From Clostridiaceae bacterium (GTDB lineage: Bacteria; Bacillota; Clostridia; Lachnospirales; Lachnospiraceae), in contig CAJTGF010000005.1 in NCBI GenBank assembly GCA_910575585.1, forward strand, positions 99,369 to 163,368: a stretch of 64,000 nucleotides of DNA, written 5' to 3'. Below are positions 33,545 to 43,256 of the stretch, one piece after another; the stretch's first letter is position 1; the number at the start of each line of letters is the position of its first letter. Below the pieces are notes generated by a model. The model ran no database searches, was not told where the DNA came from, and saw nothing but the letters and a program-made list of their open reading frames with translations. A program made the translations under genes and the position numbers.

Positions 33545-36427
33545 CTAATCTCCGATGACTACATTGCTTGCGTCCAAAGCTCCCGCGCCGATAATGTCTT
33601 CCAAACTGGTGTAGCCGTAGTAAAACCGGTACACGCTCTTGGCTATGGTAGCCGCGTTGGCGGAGGCATAACCGTATGGGATGTTGACGGTCACGCTGAT
33701 CTCCGGGTTGGCATAGGGGCCGTAGGAGATAAAAAACGCGTGATTTGCCCTGGTGTTCTCCTGGGCCGTGCCGGTCTTTCCCGCAATGTCCACCTCCAGA
33801 TCCCGAAAGATGCGCTTGGAGGAACTGTCGGTTATCACGCGGCGCATGCCGCTCTGCACGGCGTCCCAGGTGGTGTCGGCGATATCCACCAGACTGGAGA
33901 TCTGTGGTACATGGTCCTCCACCACCGTGCCGTCCGAGCTTGTGACTTTGTCAATAAGGCTTAATTCAAAAACCTTGCCCCTGTTGGCAAGGGCGGTCAC
34001 ATATCGGGACAGCTGTACATTGGTGTACGCGTTGGTGCCTTGTCCCATGGAGGACCGCTCCGGGTCCTCGGTGGAGAGTTTTGGCGAACTTTCCGCGATC
34101 TCGATGCCCGATGGGCGGTCAAGGCCGAACTTAGTCGCGTACTCCCGGATGATCTCCAGGCCCCGGTCCGTGGAGTACAGCCCCTCCTCGTTGGTGGAAA
34201 GGCGGTGGGCCACCTCGGAAACAAAATAGTTGCAGGAATTTCCAAGGGCGTCCGATACGCTCATCTTCCCGTGGCGTCCCGGATTGATCCAGCATTTAAT
34301 AGGAGGGAATACCTCCTCATACGTGCCGGTGCAGTCCACCTCTTCCGAGATATCGATCACGCCCTCCTCCAGTCCGGCTATGGCCGTAATGGGCTTAAAC
34401 GTAGAGCCGGGAGCCTTGACAACCTGGGTGGCGTTATTGTAAAGCGGAAGGGACAGATCTTCATTCAGCTGACTGAAATAAGCCGCGTCCACAGAGCCTG
34501 ACAGCATGTTGTTGTTGTAGCTGGGGTACGTCACCAGAGCCCGCACCTTTCCCGTGTTCACATCCGTCACCGTGCATCCGGCCGTACACGGGTCCAGGGC
34601 CAGCTGTGCCGGCGTGATTTCAACATTGTTGATTTTTTCAATAAGAAACGTAAAGGCGTACTCTTCTCCCCCGGCTGAAAGAAGCCGCATCTGCTCCTCA
34701 TCATAAGGAAGGACATTTTGGGAATACAAGGCCATGCACAGCTCCCTGCCTGTAATGACCTCCTGATTGATCAGGTAGCGGTAGATGCGCTTGGTAAACT
34801 GGGCGTCATGCTCCAGTTTTTCTATGACGTAGTCTACCAGGGCCTGGAAGCTGTCATCCGCGTTGGAGTACTTATTGTCCACCGGCAGTTTGGTGGTGTC
34901 GATCCAGTCCTGGGAAATGCCGTAATATAAATATTCCCGAAGGCTTATGGACTCTTCCTTCCACGCGCCGGCCTCCGGACTTTCGGAATCAATCCTGCTC
35001 CTTATGAGGATCTCCTCAGCGTCCGAGGCCAGAAAGGAATACACATACATCATGTACGCTTTCATATCCTCCGGCAATTCTGACATGGCAGGAGCGTTGA
35101 CATCTGCCAGCTGGCTCCTCATGTCGGTCAGGATCTGCTGCCTGGAGGCAGAGAATTTCCGGTAGATCTCCTGCTCCACCGCCCCTGCGTCCTCCCGCTC
35201 CATGTCCTTTAAAGACAGCACGTTATTGTTGATCAGCTGATAGTAGGCGTCTTTTACGGGGATCTTCTTCTTACTGGAATCCCGTTCCTCCTGCTCCGTC
35301 ATCTCACGGTTCACGATCCGGTCCGTAAGAATCCCGGCCAGATGCTTTTCCAGAAGATGATAGATGCCGATCTGCAGCTCCCGGTCCAGGGTCAGGTAGA
35401 TATCGCTGCCTGCCTGGGGCTCCGTGGCGTCGTCCAAAACCTTCAGCACCCGGCCCCGGCTGTCCACATACATATTCTGGACCCCCTTTTTTCCCTGAAG
35501 CTTGTCCTCCTGGGTGGCCTCGATGCCGATGCGCCCCACAATATCGTTAAGCTCGTAGCTTTCGTCCTTCTGGCGCAGCTCCTGAAGCTGTTCCTCGCTG
35601 GAAACCTTGCCGGTGTAGCCGATAATGGGGGCAAAATACAGGGCGTCTTCATAGATGCGCACCGTGGACTCGGCGATATCCACCCCCTGGAGCTGGGCCA
35701 TATGCTCGGAAATATCCACCACCGTGTTCTCCGACACATTGGAGGCCACGGTGGTGGTCTTGTAGCTGGTGTAGGCGGTCAGGGACAGGGAATAGCGGAT
35801 GATGCCCACTTTCAGGGCCTCGTCGTCCGCAAGCACCAAAGGATTGCCCTTCTCGTCCTCCATCTCCCCGATCTTAAACTTCTCCTTTGTCATCTCAAAC
35901 ACATCCCTGGCGCTGACATTGGACGGGTATTTGCCGTCCTCGTCGTCCAGGTCATTGACCGACCGCTGCCCGTAAAAGTCCCGCAAAAACCTAAGCCTCG
36001 CGGTCTCCGACGACGTGGTGAACACAAAATCCCCGTTCTGGTCAATGGCTATGGGCAGATCGCCCTGGATGGTTTCCCCCTGCCTGTCCAGGATCCGCAC
36101 CAACTCCAAGATCATGAGATTTTTGGCCTTGTCCGACGGGTAAGCGCCGATATCCTGGATGGTCACGGCGTAAGCCAGCTCGTTCCTGGCCAGAACCATG
36201 CCGTTGCAGTCGTAGATATTGCCCCGGGTTCCTGTAGTGTAAGCGGTCCGCAGGATCTTGGATTCGTACTTTTTCACAAACTCATCGCCCCGCACGATCT
36301 GCAGGTCAAACAGACGGACTACCAGTCCGGCAAACATGCAGACAAAGATCACGGCCAGGGCAAAGATCCGGGATGTTAAAAGCCGTTTCAGCCCTATTTG
36401 TATCAATTCCAGCAAATCTCTAAACAA
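33545..36427 (-). CDS. mrdA: Class B penicillin-binding protein 2 (elongasome transpeptidase)
   Basis: Peptidoglycan transpeptidase, about 960 residues. One N-terminal helix (FALAVIFVCMFAGLVVRLFDLQI) is followed by a long dimerisation domain with a clostridial insertion, then the transpeptidase domain with STFK, SCN (in GNSCNYF) and KTGTAQE. It is much longer than E. coli PBP2 (633 aa), as in other clostridia. The start is uncertain: TTG at 36427 lies about 11 nt after GGAG; TTG at 36451 is possible. Either way it overlaps mreD. Partner of RodA. Confidence 0.93.
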   Translation of the reverse strand: MFRDLLELIQIGLKRLLTSRIFALAVIFVCMFAGLVVRLFDLQIVRGDEFVKKYESKILRTAYTTGTRGNIYDCNGMVLARNELAYAVTIQDIGAYPSDKAKNLMILELVRILDRQGETIQGDLPIAIDQNGDFVFTTSSETARLRFLRDFYGQRSVNDLDDEDGKYPSNVSARDVFEMTKEKFKIGEMEDEKGNPLVLADDEALKVGIIRYSLSLTAYTSYKTTTVASNVSENTVVDISEHMAQLQGVDIAESTVRIYEDALYFAPIIGYTGKVSSEEQLQELRQKDESYELNDIVGRIGIEATQEDKLQGKKGVQNMYVDSRGRVLKVLDDATEPQAGSDIYLTLDRELQIGIYHLLEKHLAGILTDRIVNREMTEQEERDSSKKKIPVKDAYYQLINNNVLSLKDMEREDAGAVEQEIYRKFSASRQQILTDMRSQLADVNAPAMSELPEDMKAYMMYVYSFLASDAEEILIRSRIDSESPEAGAWKEESISLREYLYYGISQDWIDTTKLPVDNKYSNADDSFQALVDYVIEKLEHDAQFTKRIYRYLINQEVITGRELCMALYSQNVLPYDEEQMRLLSAGGEEYAFTFLIEKINNVEITPAQLALDPCTAGCTVTDVNTGKVRALVTYPSYNNNMLSGSVDAAYFSQLNEDLSLPLYNNATQVVKAPGSTFKPITAIAGLEEGVIDISEEVDCTGTYEEVFPPIKCWINPGRHGKMSVSDALGNSCNYFVSEVAHRLSTNEEGLYSTDRGLEIIREYATKFGLDRPSGIEIAESSPKLSTEDPERSSMGQGTNAYTNVQLSRYVTALANRGKVFELSLIDKVTSSDGTVVEDHVPQISSLVDIADTTWDAVQSGMRRVITDSSSKRIFRDLEVDIAGKTGTAQENTRANHAFFISYGPYANPEISVTVNIPYGYASANAATIAKSVYRFYYGYTSLEDIIGAGALDASNVVIGD

Positions 36428-36938
36428 TGGTGGTATCTCTCCTATTTTCAAATTCCGTCAGCCACCTGCCGATGTACAGTAAAAGGCGGTAGATGAGAAG
36501 CGTTGTCACAACAGTAAAAATGGTCTCCGGGATCACCAGTTCCTTCAGATAATAAAGGATGTTCAGCCGCCCCCGGATAAGGAAGCGGAACACGTACACA
36601 TAAAAATTGTACGCCAGCTCATTGAGCACGCTTAAGACCAGGGGCAATGTAATGTACTCTTCGTAGTAATATTGGGTGCAGATCCCGTTGATGTATCCCA
36701 CATACACGTAAAACAGGGTGTAAAAACCAAAGGGGCCGCTGTAAAACAGATCAAGAAGGATCCCGGCCAGAACGCCGTAAAACATGCCTGCTCTCTGCCC
36801 TTTCATAAACCCGAAGGAAAAGGTCAAAATCAGCAAAAGGTTGGGTGACGCCGACAGAAACGGGATCAGCGGAAACACGCAGTTTTGTATGGTGAACGCG
36901 ATGATGATAAGCGCCAGGTTGATCGCGATCCGTTTCAT
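36420..36938 (-). CDS. mreD: Rod shape-determining protein MreD
   Basis: Membrane protein of 172 residues with five or six hydrophobic helices and the family SPNLLLILTFSFGFMKG and GLLLDLFYSGPFGFYTL-like stretches. The ATG overlaps the mreC stop (ATGA) and AGGAG lies 7 nt upstream. Part of the elongasome with MreC and PBP2. No mreB is in the window. Confidence 0.92.
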   Translation of the reverse strand: MKRIAINLALIIIAFTIQNCVFPLIPFLSASPNLLLILTFSFGFMKGQRAGMFYGVLAGILLDLFYSGPFGFYTLFYVYVGYINGICTQYYYEEYITLPLVLSVLNELAYNFYVYVFRFLIRGRLNILYYLKELVIPETIFTVVTTLLIYRLLLYIGRWLTEFENRRDTTIV

Positions 36939-37786
36939 GGCGTTTCTCCTGTGGGATCTTTTGTCTCTTTTAGTTCCGTGATAATAAGCACCTCCTGGAG
37001 ATTGTTAAACTCTGCCACCGGCACCAGATACCCGGAGCTGGTCAGCTGGTTGCTGTCCACGGTAATATCCGCCGCGTATCCGATCAGGATGCCCGGAAGG
37101 AAGGCGGTGCTGATGTTGGAGGTGACGATGCGGTCCCCGTCTTTCACGTCCCCGTCCTTCTTGATGTCGCTTATGGACAGGCGGCCTTCCTTGTAAAGGG
37201 TCAGATCCCCGCCTACGATGCAGGTGTCCCCGGACTGGAGGGCCATGGCGCTGACCCGGCTGGAGTCGTCGATAATGGAACGCACCGTGGCGTAATGGGC
37301 TCCCACATCAGTGACAATGCCTGCCAGGCCGCCGCCTGCCAGCACGTTGTTGCCTACCTGGATGCCATCGGCAGAGCCTTTGTTGACCCGAAACACCTGG
37401 AACCAGTCGCCGGAGTCGTTGGCAATAACCCGGGCCGCCGTCTTCTGATACTGCATGTACTCCTGATCCAAAGCGTAAAGCTCCCGCAGCCTCTGAAGCT
37501 CAAACTGCTGGGAACTTAACCGGTTATTCTCCTCGGTGAGACGATCAATCTCTGTCTGGAGCCTGCGATTCTCCTCAATGGCTCCCTTTAGCTGCCCGTA
37601 ATCGGAAAGCTGCTGGTATATGGCCACGCCCACCTTGTTGACGCCTGACTGGATGGGGATCAGCACATATCCCACCCCTGTGCGCAGAGGCTCCAGCCAC
37701 TGGTCCGTCACCATGGTGACGCCCATAAGCGCGATGCACAGAACGGTCAGACCTGCTAAAATATAACGATTGTATTTTGATTCCAT
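36935..37786 (-). CDS. mreC: Rod shape-determining protein MreC
   Basis: Elongasome scaffold, 283 residues. One N-terminal helix (ILAGLTVLCIALMGVTMV) and a coiled coil at about 65-105 (Glu/Gln/Leu-rich) are followed by the beta-barrel MreC core with VIANDSGDWFQVFRVNKGSADGIQ and GLAGIVTDVGAHYATVRSIID. The ATG immediately follows the radC stop. Order radC-mreC-mreD is conserved in Firmicutes. Confidence 0.95.
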   Translation of the reverse strand: MESKYNRYILAGLTVLCIALMGVTMVTDQWLEPLRTGVGYVLIPIQSGVNKVGVAIYQQLSDYGQLKGAIEENRRLQTEIDRLTEENNRLSSQQFELQRLRELYALDQEYMQYQKTAARVIANDSGDWFQVFRVNKGSADGIQVGNNVLAGGGLAGIVTDVGAHYATVRSIIDDSSRVSAMALQSGDTCIVGGDLTLYKEGRLSISDIKKDGDVKDGDRIVTSNISTAFLPGILIGYAADITVDSNQLTSSGYLVPVAEFNNLQEVLIITELKETKDPTGETP

Positions 37787-38488
37787 CTATAACATTCCCT
37801 CTTTTTTAAAGCTGCAGTAGTTATTGTCCCCAATGACAACGTGATCCAAAAGCTGGATATCCAAAAGGCTTCCGGCTTCCTGCACTCTCCTGGTCAAAAG
37901 GCAGTCCTCCCCGCTGGGGGCAGAGTCGCCGCTGGGATGGTTGTGGACCAGTATGATGCCCACAGCCTGGCAGCGCAGGGCCTCCAAAAAGATCTCCCGG
38001 GGCGAGGCCAGGGATGCGTTGACCGTGCCTTTGGATATGAGCAGGTCCCGGATCAGGGCCTGCTTGGTGTTAAGGAACATGACGTATAAATGTTCCTGCC
38101 GCAAGTGTCTCATCTCTTCCATATAGTATTCCGCCACGGACTGGGGGTTTGTGAATGTGGTATTTCTGACGGTTGCCGCACGGCGGCTGATACGCTTTGA
38201 CAGCTCTCCGATGCACTGCAGCTGGACGCCCTTTACAATGCCGATTCCCGGAAGCTTCTGAAAATTAGACAAGGATAAACGGCACAGCCCCAGAAGGCCG
38301 TCATCTTTCGGGTAAGTCAGCTCCAGCACCTTCTGGGCAAGCTGCAGGGAGCTTAATGTTCTGCTGCCGGTCCGCAAAATCACGGCCAGCAGCTCTGCGT
38401 CGCTTAGTATCTCAGGACCGTGTTTGACACATCGCTCATACGGGCGGTCCTGTTTTGGGATATCTTTCATCTTAATGTGCTTGTCCAC
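37787..38488 (-). CDS. radC: RadC/YsxA family JAB-domain protein
   Basis: Protein of 233 residues with a helix-hairpin-helix N-terminal part (SNFQKLPGIGIVKGVQL) and a C-terminal JAMM metalloprotease-like domain (HNHPSGDSAPSGED). Function is not clear; the old DNA-repair link is doubtful. The GTG at 38488 has AGGAGG about 6 nt upstream and gives the family's usual length. The gap upstream (38489-38644) carries a TACCAT/ATGGTA palindrome (38580-38594) of unknown meaning. Confidence 0.88.
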   Translation of the reverse strand: MDKHIKMKDIPKQDRPYERCVKHGPEILSDAELLAVILRTGSRTLSSLQLAQKVLELTYPKDDGLLGLCRLSLSNFQKLPGIGIVKGVQLQCIGELSKRISRRAATVRNTTFTNPQSVAEYYMEEMRHLRQEHLYVMFLNTKQALIRDLLISKGTVNASLASPREIFLEALRCQAVGIILVHNHPSGDSAPSGEDCLLTRRVQEAGSLLDIQLLDHVVIGDNNYCSFKKEGML

Positions 38489-38644
38489 TGGCTCCTCCTT
38501 GCCGCGTGACTCTCCTCGGTACGAAGCGGTGTGACGGACAGGGCCTTTGAAAGGCAGCATTTGACTCCATGACATTTTACCATAAGATGGTATTTCTGTA
38601 TAGTTACTTTATAAAAAGTTAAAAAATTCTTTTGTCCTATGGCG

Positions 38645-39958
38645 TTACTGACGGCGGCATAACGGTTTGTCTCCCCCTTTCAGGGCGCAAAGTCCGGCGT
38701 CCAGCAGTTTCTGCAGGGACATAAGGATGCCAAGTTTGGCGTGATACCAGGTAAGGCCGCCCTGGAAGTACACGGCATAGGGAGGCTTTATGGGGCCGTC
38801 GGCGCTAAGCTCGATGGAAGCCCCCTGGACAAATGCCCCGGCTGCCATGATCACCGGCGCGTCATACCCCGGCATGTCCCAGGGCTCCGGGGTCACAAAG
38901 CTGTCCACAGGCGCCGCGGCCTGGATGCCCTGACAAAAAGCCGCCACCCCTTCCGGGCTGTTAAGGGTAATGGACTGGATGATGTCATGGCGCTCTTCGT
39001 CTGCGCCGGGAACTACCGAAAAGCCCAGTTTCTCGTAGATATTGGCGGCAAACACGGCCCCTTTTAAGGCTCCCGCAACGACGGTAGGCGACAAAAACAG
39101 CCCCTGGTACAAACACTGGTTCAGCCCCAGGCTGGCTCCCACTTCCTTGCCAAGCCCCGGAGCGCTGAGGCGGAAAGAAGCCCGGTCAATGCAGTCTTTC
39201 CTCCCCACAATGTACCCTCCGATGGGGGCCAGGCCGCCGCCGGGATTTTTGATCAGAGAGCCTACGGCCATATCGGCCCCTGCCTGGGTAGGCTCTATGG
39301 TCTCCACAAACTCGCCGTAGCAGTTGTCCACCATACAGATCAGATCCGGCTTGATCTTTTTGGCAAAGGCGATGACCTGGCCGATCTGCTCCACGGAAAA
39401 GGTAGGTCTGACGGCATACCCTTTGGACCGCTGGATGGTCATCATTTTTGTCCTGTCATTTATGGCTCTGGCAATGCCCTCAAAGTCAAAGGAGCCGTCG
39501 GATAAAAGGTCTACCTGGCGGTAAGTGACTCCGTACTCTTTCAAAGATCCCGGCGACTGCCGGATGCCGATGACCTCCTCCAAGGTGTCATAAGGTTTGC
39601 CGTTGGGGGACAAAAGCTCGTCCCCGGGCCGAAGGTTGCCGGACAGCGCGATGTGAAGCGCGTGGGTGCCGCTGATGAGCTGAGGCCGCACCAGAGCGCT
39701 CTCTGCCTCAAAAACGCTGGCATATACCTCCTCCAGCGTGTCTCTTCCCAGATCATTGTACCCGTATCCTGTGGTAGCGGCAAAATGGATGTCGCTGACC
39801 CGGTTCTTCTGCATGGCCCTGATGACTTTCAGCTGGTTGTATTCCGCCCTCTCGTCAATGGCCCGAAACCGTTCTTGTAAAGATCCCTCGATCTCCTCCC
39901 CGAATTTCAGCACCTGGGGGCTGATCCCCAGGGATGCGTACATTGTATTTCGATCCAT
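38645..39958 (-). CDS. Methionine gamma-lyase family PLP protein (aluminium-resistance family)
   Basis: PLP-dependent enzyme of the Cys/Met metabolism superfamily, 437 residues. PF06838-type motifs are visible: ATTGYGYNDLGRDTLE, LISGTHAL, MVDNCYGEFVE and SLIKNPGGG, where Lys is the expected PLP ligand. The family is annotated as aluminium resistance or methionine gamma-lyase; the substrate is not established. Placement next to miaA is common in clostridia. AGGAG precedes the ATG. Confidence 0.88.
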   Translation of the reverse strand: MDRNTMYASLGISPQVLKFGEEIEGSLQERFRAIDERAEYNQLKVIRAMQKNRVSDIHFAATTGYGYNDLGRDTLEEVYASVFEAESALVRPQLISGTHALHIALSGNLRPGDELLSPNGKPYDTLEEVIGIRQSPGSLKEYGVTYRQVDLLSDGSFDFEGIARAINDRTKMMTIQRSKGYAVRPTFSVEQIGQVIAFAKKIKPDLICMVDNCYGEFVETIEPTQAGADMAVGSLIKNPGGGLAPIGGYIVGRKDCIDRASFRLSAPGLGKEVGASLGLNQCLYQGLFLSPTVVAGALKGAVFAANIYEKLGFSVVPGADEERHDIIQSITLNSPEGVAAFCQGIQAAAPVDSFVTPEPWDMPGYDAPVIMAAGAFVQGASIELSADGPIKPPYAVYFQGGLTWYHAKLGILMSLQKLLDAGLCALKGGDKPLCRRQ

Positions 39959-40004
39959 GTCTCTTTGTTCTCCTGTCGTGTTTTTTGCCGGCCCTGCTTT
40001 TTCC

Positions 40005-41078
40005 TTAAGAGAGCCAGCCTTTTAAGGATATCTCCCTTATGATGTGGGCAAGGACCTTTTCTTTGTCATCCCCAAACGCCGGCAGATCAAGCCACCGAAC
40101 GTCCCGCTCCCGCTTAAACCACGTCAGCTGCCGCTTGGCAAAATGCCTGGTATCTCGTTTCAATACCCGAACTGCCTCCTCAAGGGAGCATCTGCCGTCC
40201 AAATGATCCAGAATCTCCTTGTACCCCAGCCCCTGCATGGACACCATGTCCCTGGTACAGCCCATTTGGGCAAGCATTTTCACCTCGTCCACCAGGCCCA
40301 TGGCCATCATCCGGTCCACCCGGCGGTCGATCCGGTCATAAAGCGCCCCCCGGTCCGTGTTCAGCACATAGTAAAGAAAATCGTAGGGCGACTCCTTTTT
40401 GTGTTCCGTCTCGTTGTGCCGGGAGATCCGCGTGCCGGTCTTCTCGTAAAATTCAATGGCCCGTATGACCCGCTTTACATTATTGGCATGGATCTGGTCC
40501 GCGGCAGCAGGGTCAATCTGTCTTAGTCGGCTGTGGAGATGCCGGGCTCCCTTAACCGCGGCCTCTTTTTCCAGGCGGGCGCGGATGGAAGGGTCCGGAT
40601 CATTTTCCGTAAAATCAATATCATACACAAGGGCCTGGATATAAAATCCCGTCCCCCCGGCCACAATAGGGATATGCCCGCGGCCATAGATCCGGGTCAG
40701 GGCTTCTTTCGCCATTTTCTGGAACAGAACCACGTTAAAGTCCTGATCCGGTTTTAGCACATCGATGAGATGGTGAGGCACGCCGTCCATCTCTTCCTTT
40801 GTCACTTTGGCCGAACCGATGTCCATGTGGCAATATACCTGCATGGAATCGGCGCTGATGATCTCCCCGCCTAAGGCTTTGGCCAGGCGGACGGAAAGAT
40901 CGGTCTTTCCCACGGCCGTAGGGCCGGTAAGGATAATGAGGGGCATGGCGTATTCGGCCCCGATTCCCGCCCTTTGGGTTCCCGCTGCCGGGTCATCGGC
41001 CTGCCCCCGCTTTTTGACGCCTTTCGTGCTGTCTGTTATGCGTTTTTCCCTGTCTTCTGGCCTGTTGTTCTGATCCAT
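40005..41078 (-). CDS. miaA: tRNA dimethylallyltransferase MiaA with N-terminal extension
   Basis: Adds dimethylallyl to A37 of tRNAs reading UNN codons; 357 residues. The P-loop TGPTAVGKTDLSVRLA begins near residue 50, with GEIISADSMQVY, AGGTGFYIQAL and the C-terminal RDTRHFAKRQLTWFKR. The enzyme core starts at the second Met (residue 45), but the first ATG has GGGGG 8 nt upstream while the internal one has no site, so a polar 44-residue extension seems real. MiaB encoded at 46 kb performs the next modification step. Confidence 0.93.
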   Translation of the reverse strand: MDQNNRPEDREKRITDSTKGVKKRGQADDPAAGTQRAGIGAEYAMPLIILTGPTAVGKTDLSVRLAKALGGEIISADSMQVYCHMDIGSAKVTKEEMDGVPHHLIDVLKPDQDFNVVLFQKMAKEALTRIYGRGHIPIVAGGTGFYIQALVYDIDFTENDPDPSIRARLEKEAAVKGARHLHSRLRQIDPAAADQIHANNVKRVIRAIEFYEKTGTRISRHNETEHKKESPYDFLYYVLNTDRGALYDRIDRRVDRMMAMGLVDEVKMLAQMGCTRDMVSMQGLGYKEILDHLDGRCSLEEAVRVLKRDTRHFAKRQLTWFKRERDVRWLDLPAFGDDKEKVLAHIIREISLKGWLS

Positions 41079-41102
41079 TTCTCTTCCCCCTCATCCCCTC
41101 TT

Positions 41103-43214
41103 TTAGACGATTCGTTTAAATTTCTTCTCCAGCTCATATCTGCTCATGGAAATGATCGTGGGCCTGCCGTGGGGACAGGCATAGGGATTTTCCAGATACA
41201 AAAGCTCATCAATAAGCCGGTCCGCTTCCGCAAACGACATCCGGCTGTTGCCTTTTACCGCCGCCTTGCAGGACATGGACGCCACCCGCTCATAGATGAT
41301 ATCGGGGCTGCCTTTAAATACCTCCTGGGACAAATTGTCGATCATATCCATAAGCAGCTCCTTTTTGGCGATGGAGAAAAGATTGTCCGGAACCGCCCGC
41401 ACGGCGTACTCCTTTCCCCCGAACGCTTCTATCTCAAACCCGATCTGCGCAAAATAGTCCATATACTTATCAAGGAGTATCTGCTCCTCGCTGCCAAGGG
41501 TCAATATAATAGGAGGGTTTACCATCTGCGAGGTGTACTCCCGGCTTTTTAAGGTGGCCATGGTCCGCTCATACAGGATCTTCTCATGGGCCGCATGCTG
41601 GTCAATGATGTAGAGCTGGTCATGAAATTCCACCAGCCAGTAGGTGTCAAACAGCTGGCCGATCAGCTTGTGGTCCCTGCGGTTTTTAGGCTCCAGAAGC
41701 TTTTCCTCAAAAAAGTCCAGCTGCCCTTCATCCCTGCCGTCATTTTCCCGTTTTCCTGAGGCTATGCTCTGACACGGCCCTGCCGGGGCAATTTTTCCCC
41801 CATCTTCTGTCCGTGGCTTTTGCCCAGCTTCCTGCCCCATACCGGGGCCTGATGGTACCGATCCTTGCAGCTCCTTAACAAATCCCCCACTTGTGAGCTT
41901 ATTTTTATCATTATCAGCCGCCGAACCCCCATTTTCAGGTAAGATTCGGCCTGTATCCCGGGATGGTTTCCCACTTGTGTCTTTCTGCCAGTATCCCTCT
42001 CCCCTGCCTGCGGCTTCCCCTTTCCCTTGGGCGCCGGCGTCATAGGGGGACGGCGTCTCCCTGACAGCGCCAAAGGCCGCCTTTTTCTCATGATCCCAGC
42101 TGATCTCTCCATTTTGGCTTGTTAAGCTGCGCCTTCTAATCTCAAACGGCTCCGGACGGGACGTTTCCTGCTGCCGCTTTTTATCCTCTCCCCGGTCTTT
42201 GTGAAGGCTCACCTGGGGGATCAGCTCCTTTTTGGCCAGGGCCTGGCCCACGGCCCGGCTGATCAGCTCGTAGATGCGCTCCCCGTCCCGAAACCGCAGC
42301 TCCATCTTGGTAGGATGGACATTGACATCCAGATATTCCGGCTCAATGGTCAGATGCAGCAGCGCAAAGGGATATTTATGCTGCATCATAAAGGGCCTGT
42401 AAGCGTCCTCAATGGCCTTTGCCACCAGGCTGCTTTTGATGTAGCGCCCGTTGATATAGTAATTCTCAAAATTGCGGTTGCTCCTGGCGATCACCGGCTT
42501 TCCCGCAAATCCCTTGATCTGCAGGATATCTTCCTCCAGCTCCACCGCAAGGAGGTTGGAGGCGATTTCCCGCCCGAACACGGTGTATATGATGTCCTTT
42601 AGATTGTGGTTTCCCGAGGTGTGCAGCTTATTTTGGTTGTTCTGAATAAACCGTATGGAAATGTCCGGGTGGGACATGGCGATCTTCTCCACCAAAGCCG
42701 CCACATGGGAGCCCTCGGTCTGGGCTGTCTTTAAAAACTTCTGCCTGGCCGGGGTATTGTAAAAAAGATTCCGCACCAGAAACGTGGTGCCGTCAGGAGC
42801 GCCCACTTCCTCCAGGGACCGCTCCTTTCCCCCTTCGATCTGATACCTTGTCCCGGAAAGCTGCCGGGGCGTCTTGGTGATCACTTCCACCTGGGCCACA
42901 GCCGCGATGCTGGACAGCGCCTCCCCCCGAAACCCTAAGGAAGCCACGGTAAACAGATCCTCCACGGACTTAATCTTGCTGGTGGAGTGGCGCAGAAACG
43001 CCAGGGCCACTTCCTCCTTGGGGATCCCGCACCCGTTGTCTGTCACCCGGATAAAGGAAATGCCTCCGTCCCGGATCTCCACCGTCACAGCCGTGGCCTG
43101 GGCGTCGATGGCATTTTCCAAAAGCTCTTTCACCACCGAGGAGGGACGCTCGATCACCTCCCCGGCCGCGATCTTGTTGATGGTGTTCTGGTCAAGCACC
43201 GTGATATTCGCCAT
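41103..43214 (-). CDS. mutL: DNA mismatch repair protein MutL
   Basis: GHKL ATPase, 703 residues. The N-terminal ATPase domain has IAAGEVIERPSSVVKELLENAIDA, DNGCGI and GFRGEALSSIAAV. A Gly/Ser/Pro/Glu-rich linker covers about 365-500. The C-terminal dimer domain includes DQHAAHEKILYE, the metal-binding endonuclease motif, so this is a nicking MutL as in Bacillus. It follows mutS by 42 nt. AGGAG precedes the ATG. Confidence 0.97.
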   Translation of the reverse strand: MANITVLDQNTINKIAAGEVIERPSSVVKELLENAIDAQATAVTVEIRDGGISFIRVTDNGCGIPKEEVALAFLRHSTSKIKSVEDLFTVASLGFRGEALSSIAAVAQVEVITKTPRQLSGTRYQIEGGKERSLEEVGAPDGTTFLVRNLFYNTPARQKFLKTAQTEGSHVAALVEKIAMSHPDISIRFIQNNQNKLHTSGNHNLKDIIYTVFGREIASNLLAVELEEDILQIKGFAGKPVIARSNRNFENYYINGRYIKSSLVAKAIEDAYRPFMMQHKYPFALLHLTIEPEYLDVNVHPTKMELRFRDGERIYELISRAVGQALAKKELIPQVSLHKDRGEDKKRQQETSRPEPFEIRRRSLTSQNGEISWDHEKKAAFGAVRETPSPYDAGAQGKGEAAGRGEGYWQKDTSGKPSRDTGRILPENGGSAADNDKNKLTSGGFVKELQGSVPSGPGMGQEAGQKPRTEDGGKIAPAGPCQSIASGKRENDGRDEGQLDFFEEKLLEPKNRRDHKLIGQLFDTYWLVEFHDQLYIIDQHAAHEKILYERTMATLKSREYTSQMVNPPIILTLGSEEQILLDKYMDYFAQIGFEIEAFGGKEYAVRAVPDNLFSIAKKELLMDMIDNLSQEVFKGSPDIIYERVASMSCKAAVKGNSRMSFAEADRLIDELLYLENPYACPHGRPTIISMSRYELEKKFKRIV

Positions 43215-43256
43215 ATCCCCTCTCCTCTGCCCTGTAAATCTGCTGTCTCTTTTGCC

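Noticed and set aside
35342..36379. 345-codon plus-strand frame antisense to PBP2
   Set aside because: Mirror of GC-rich coding sequence; rich in His, Gly, Leu and without motifs, while PBP2 motifs are clear on the minus strand.
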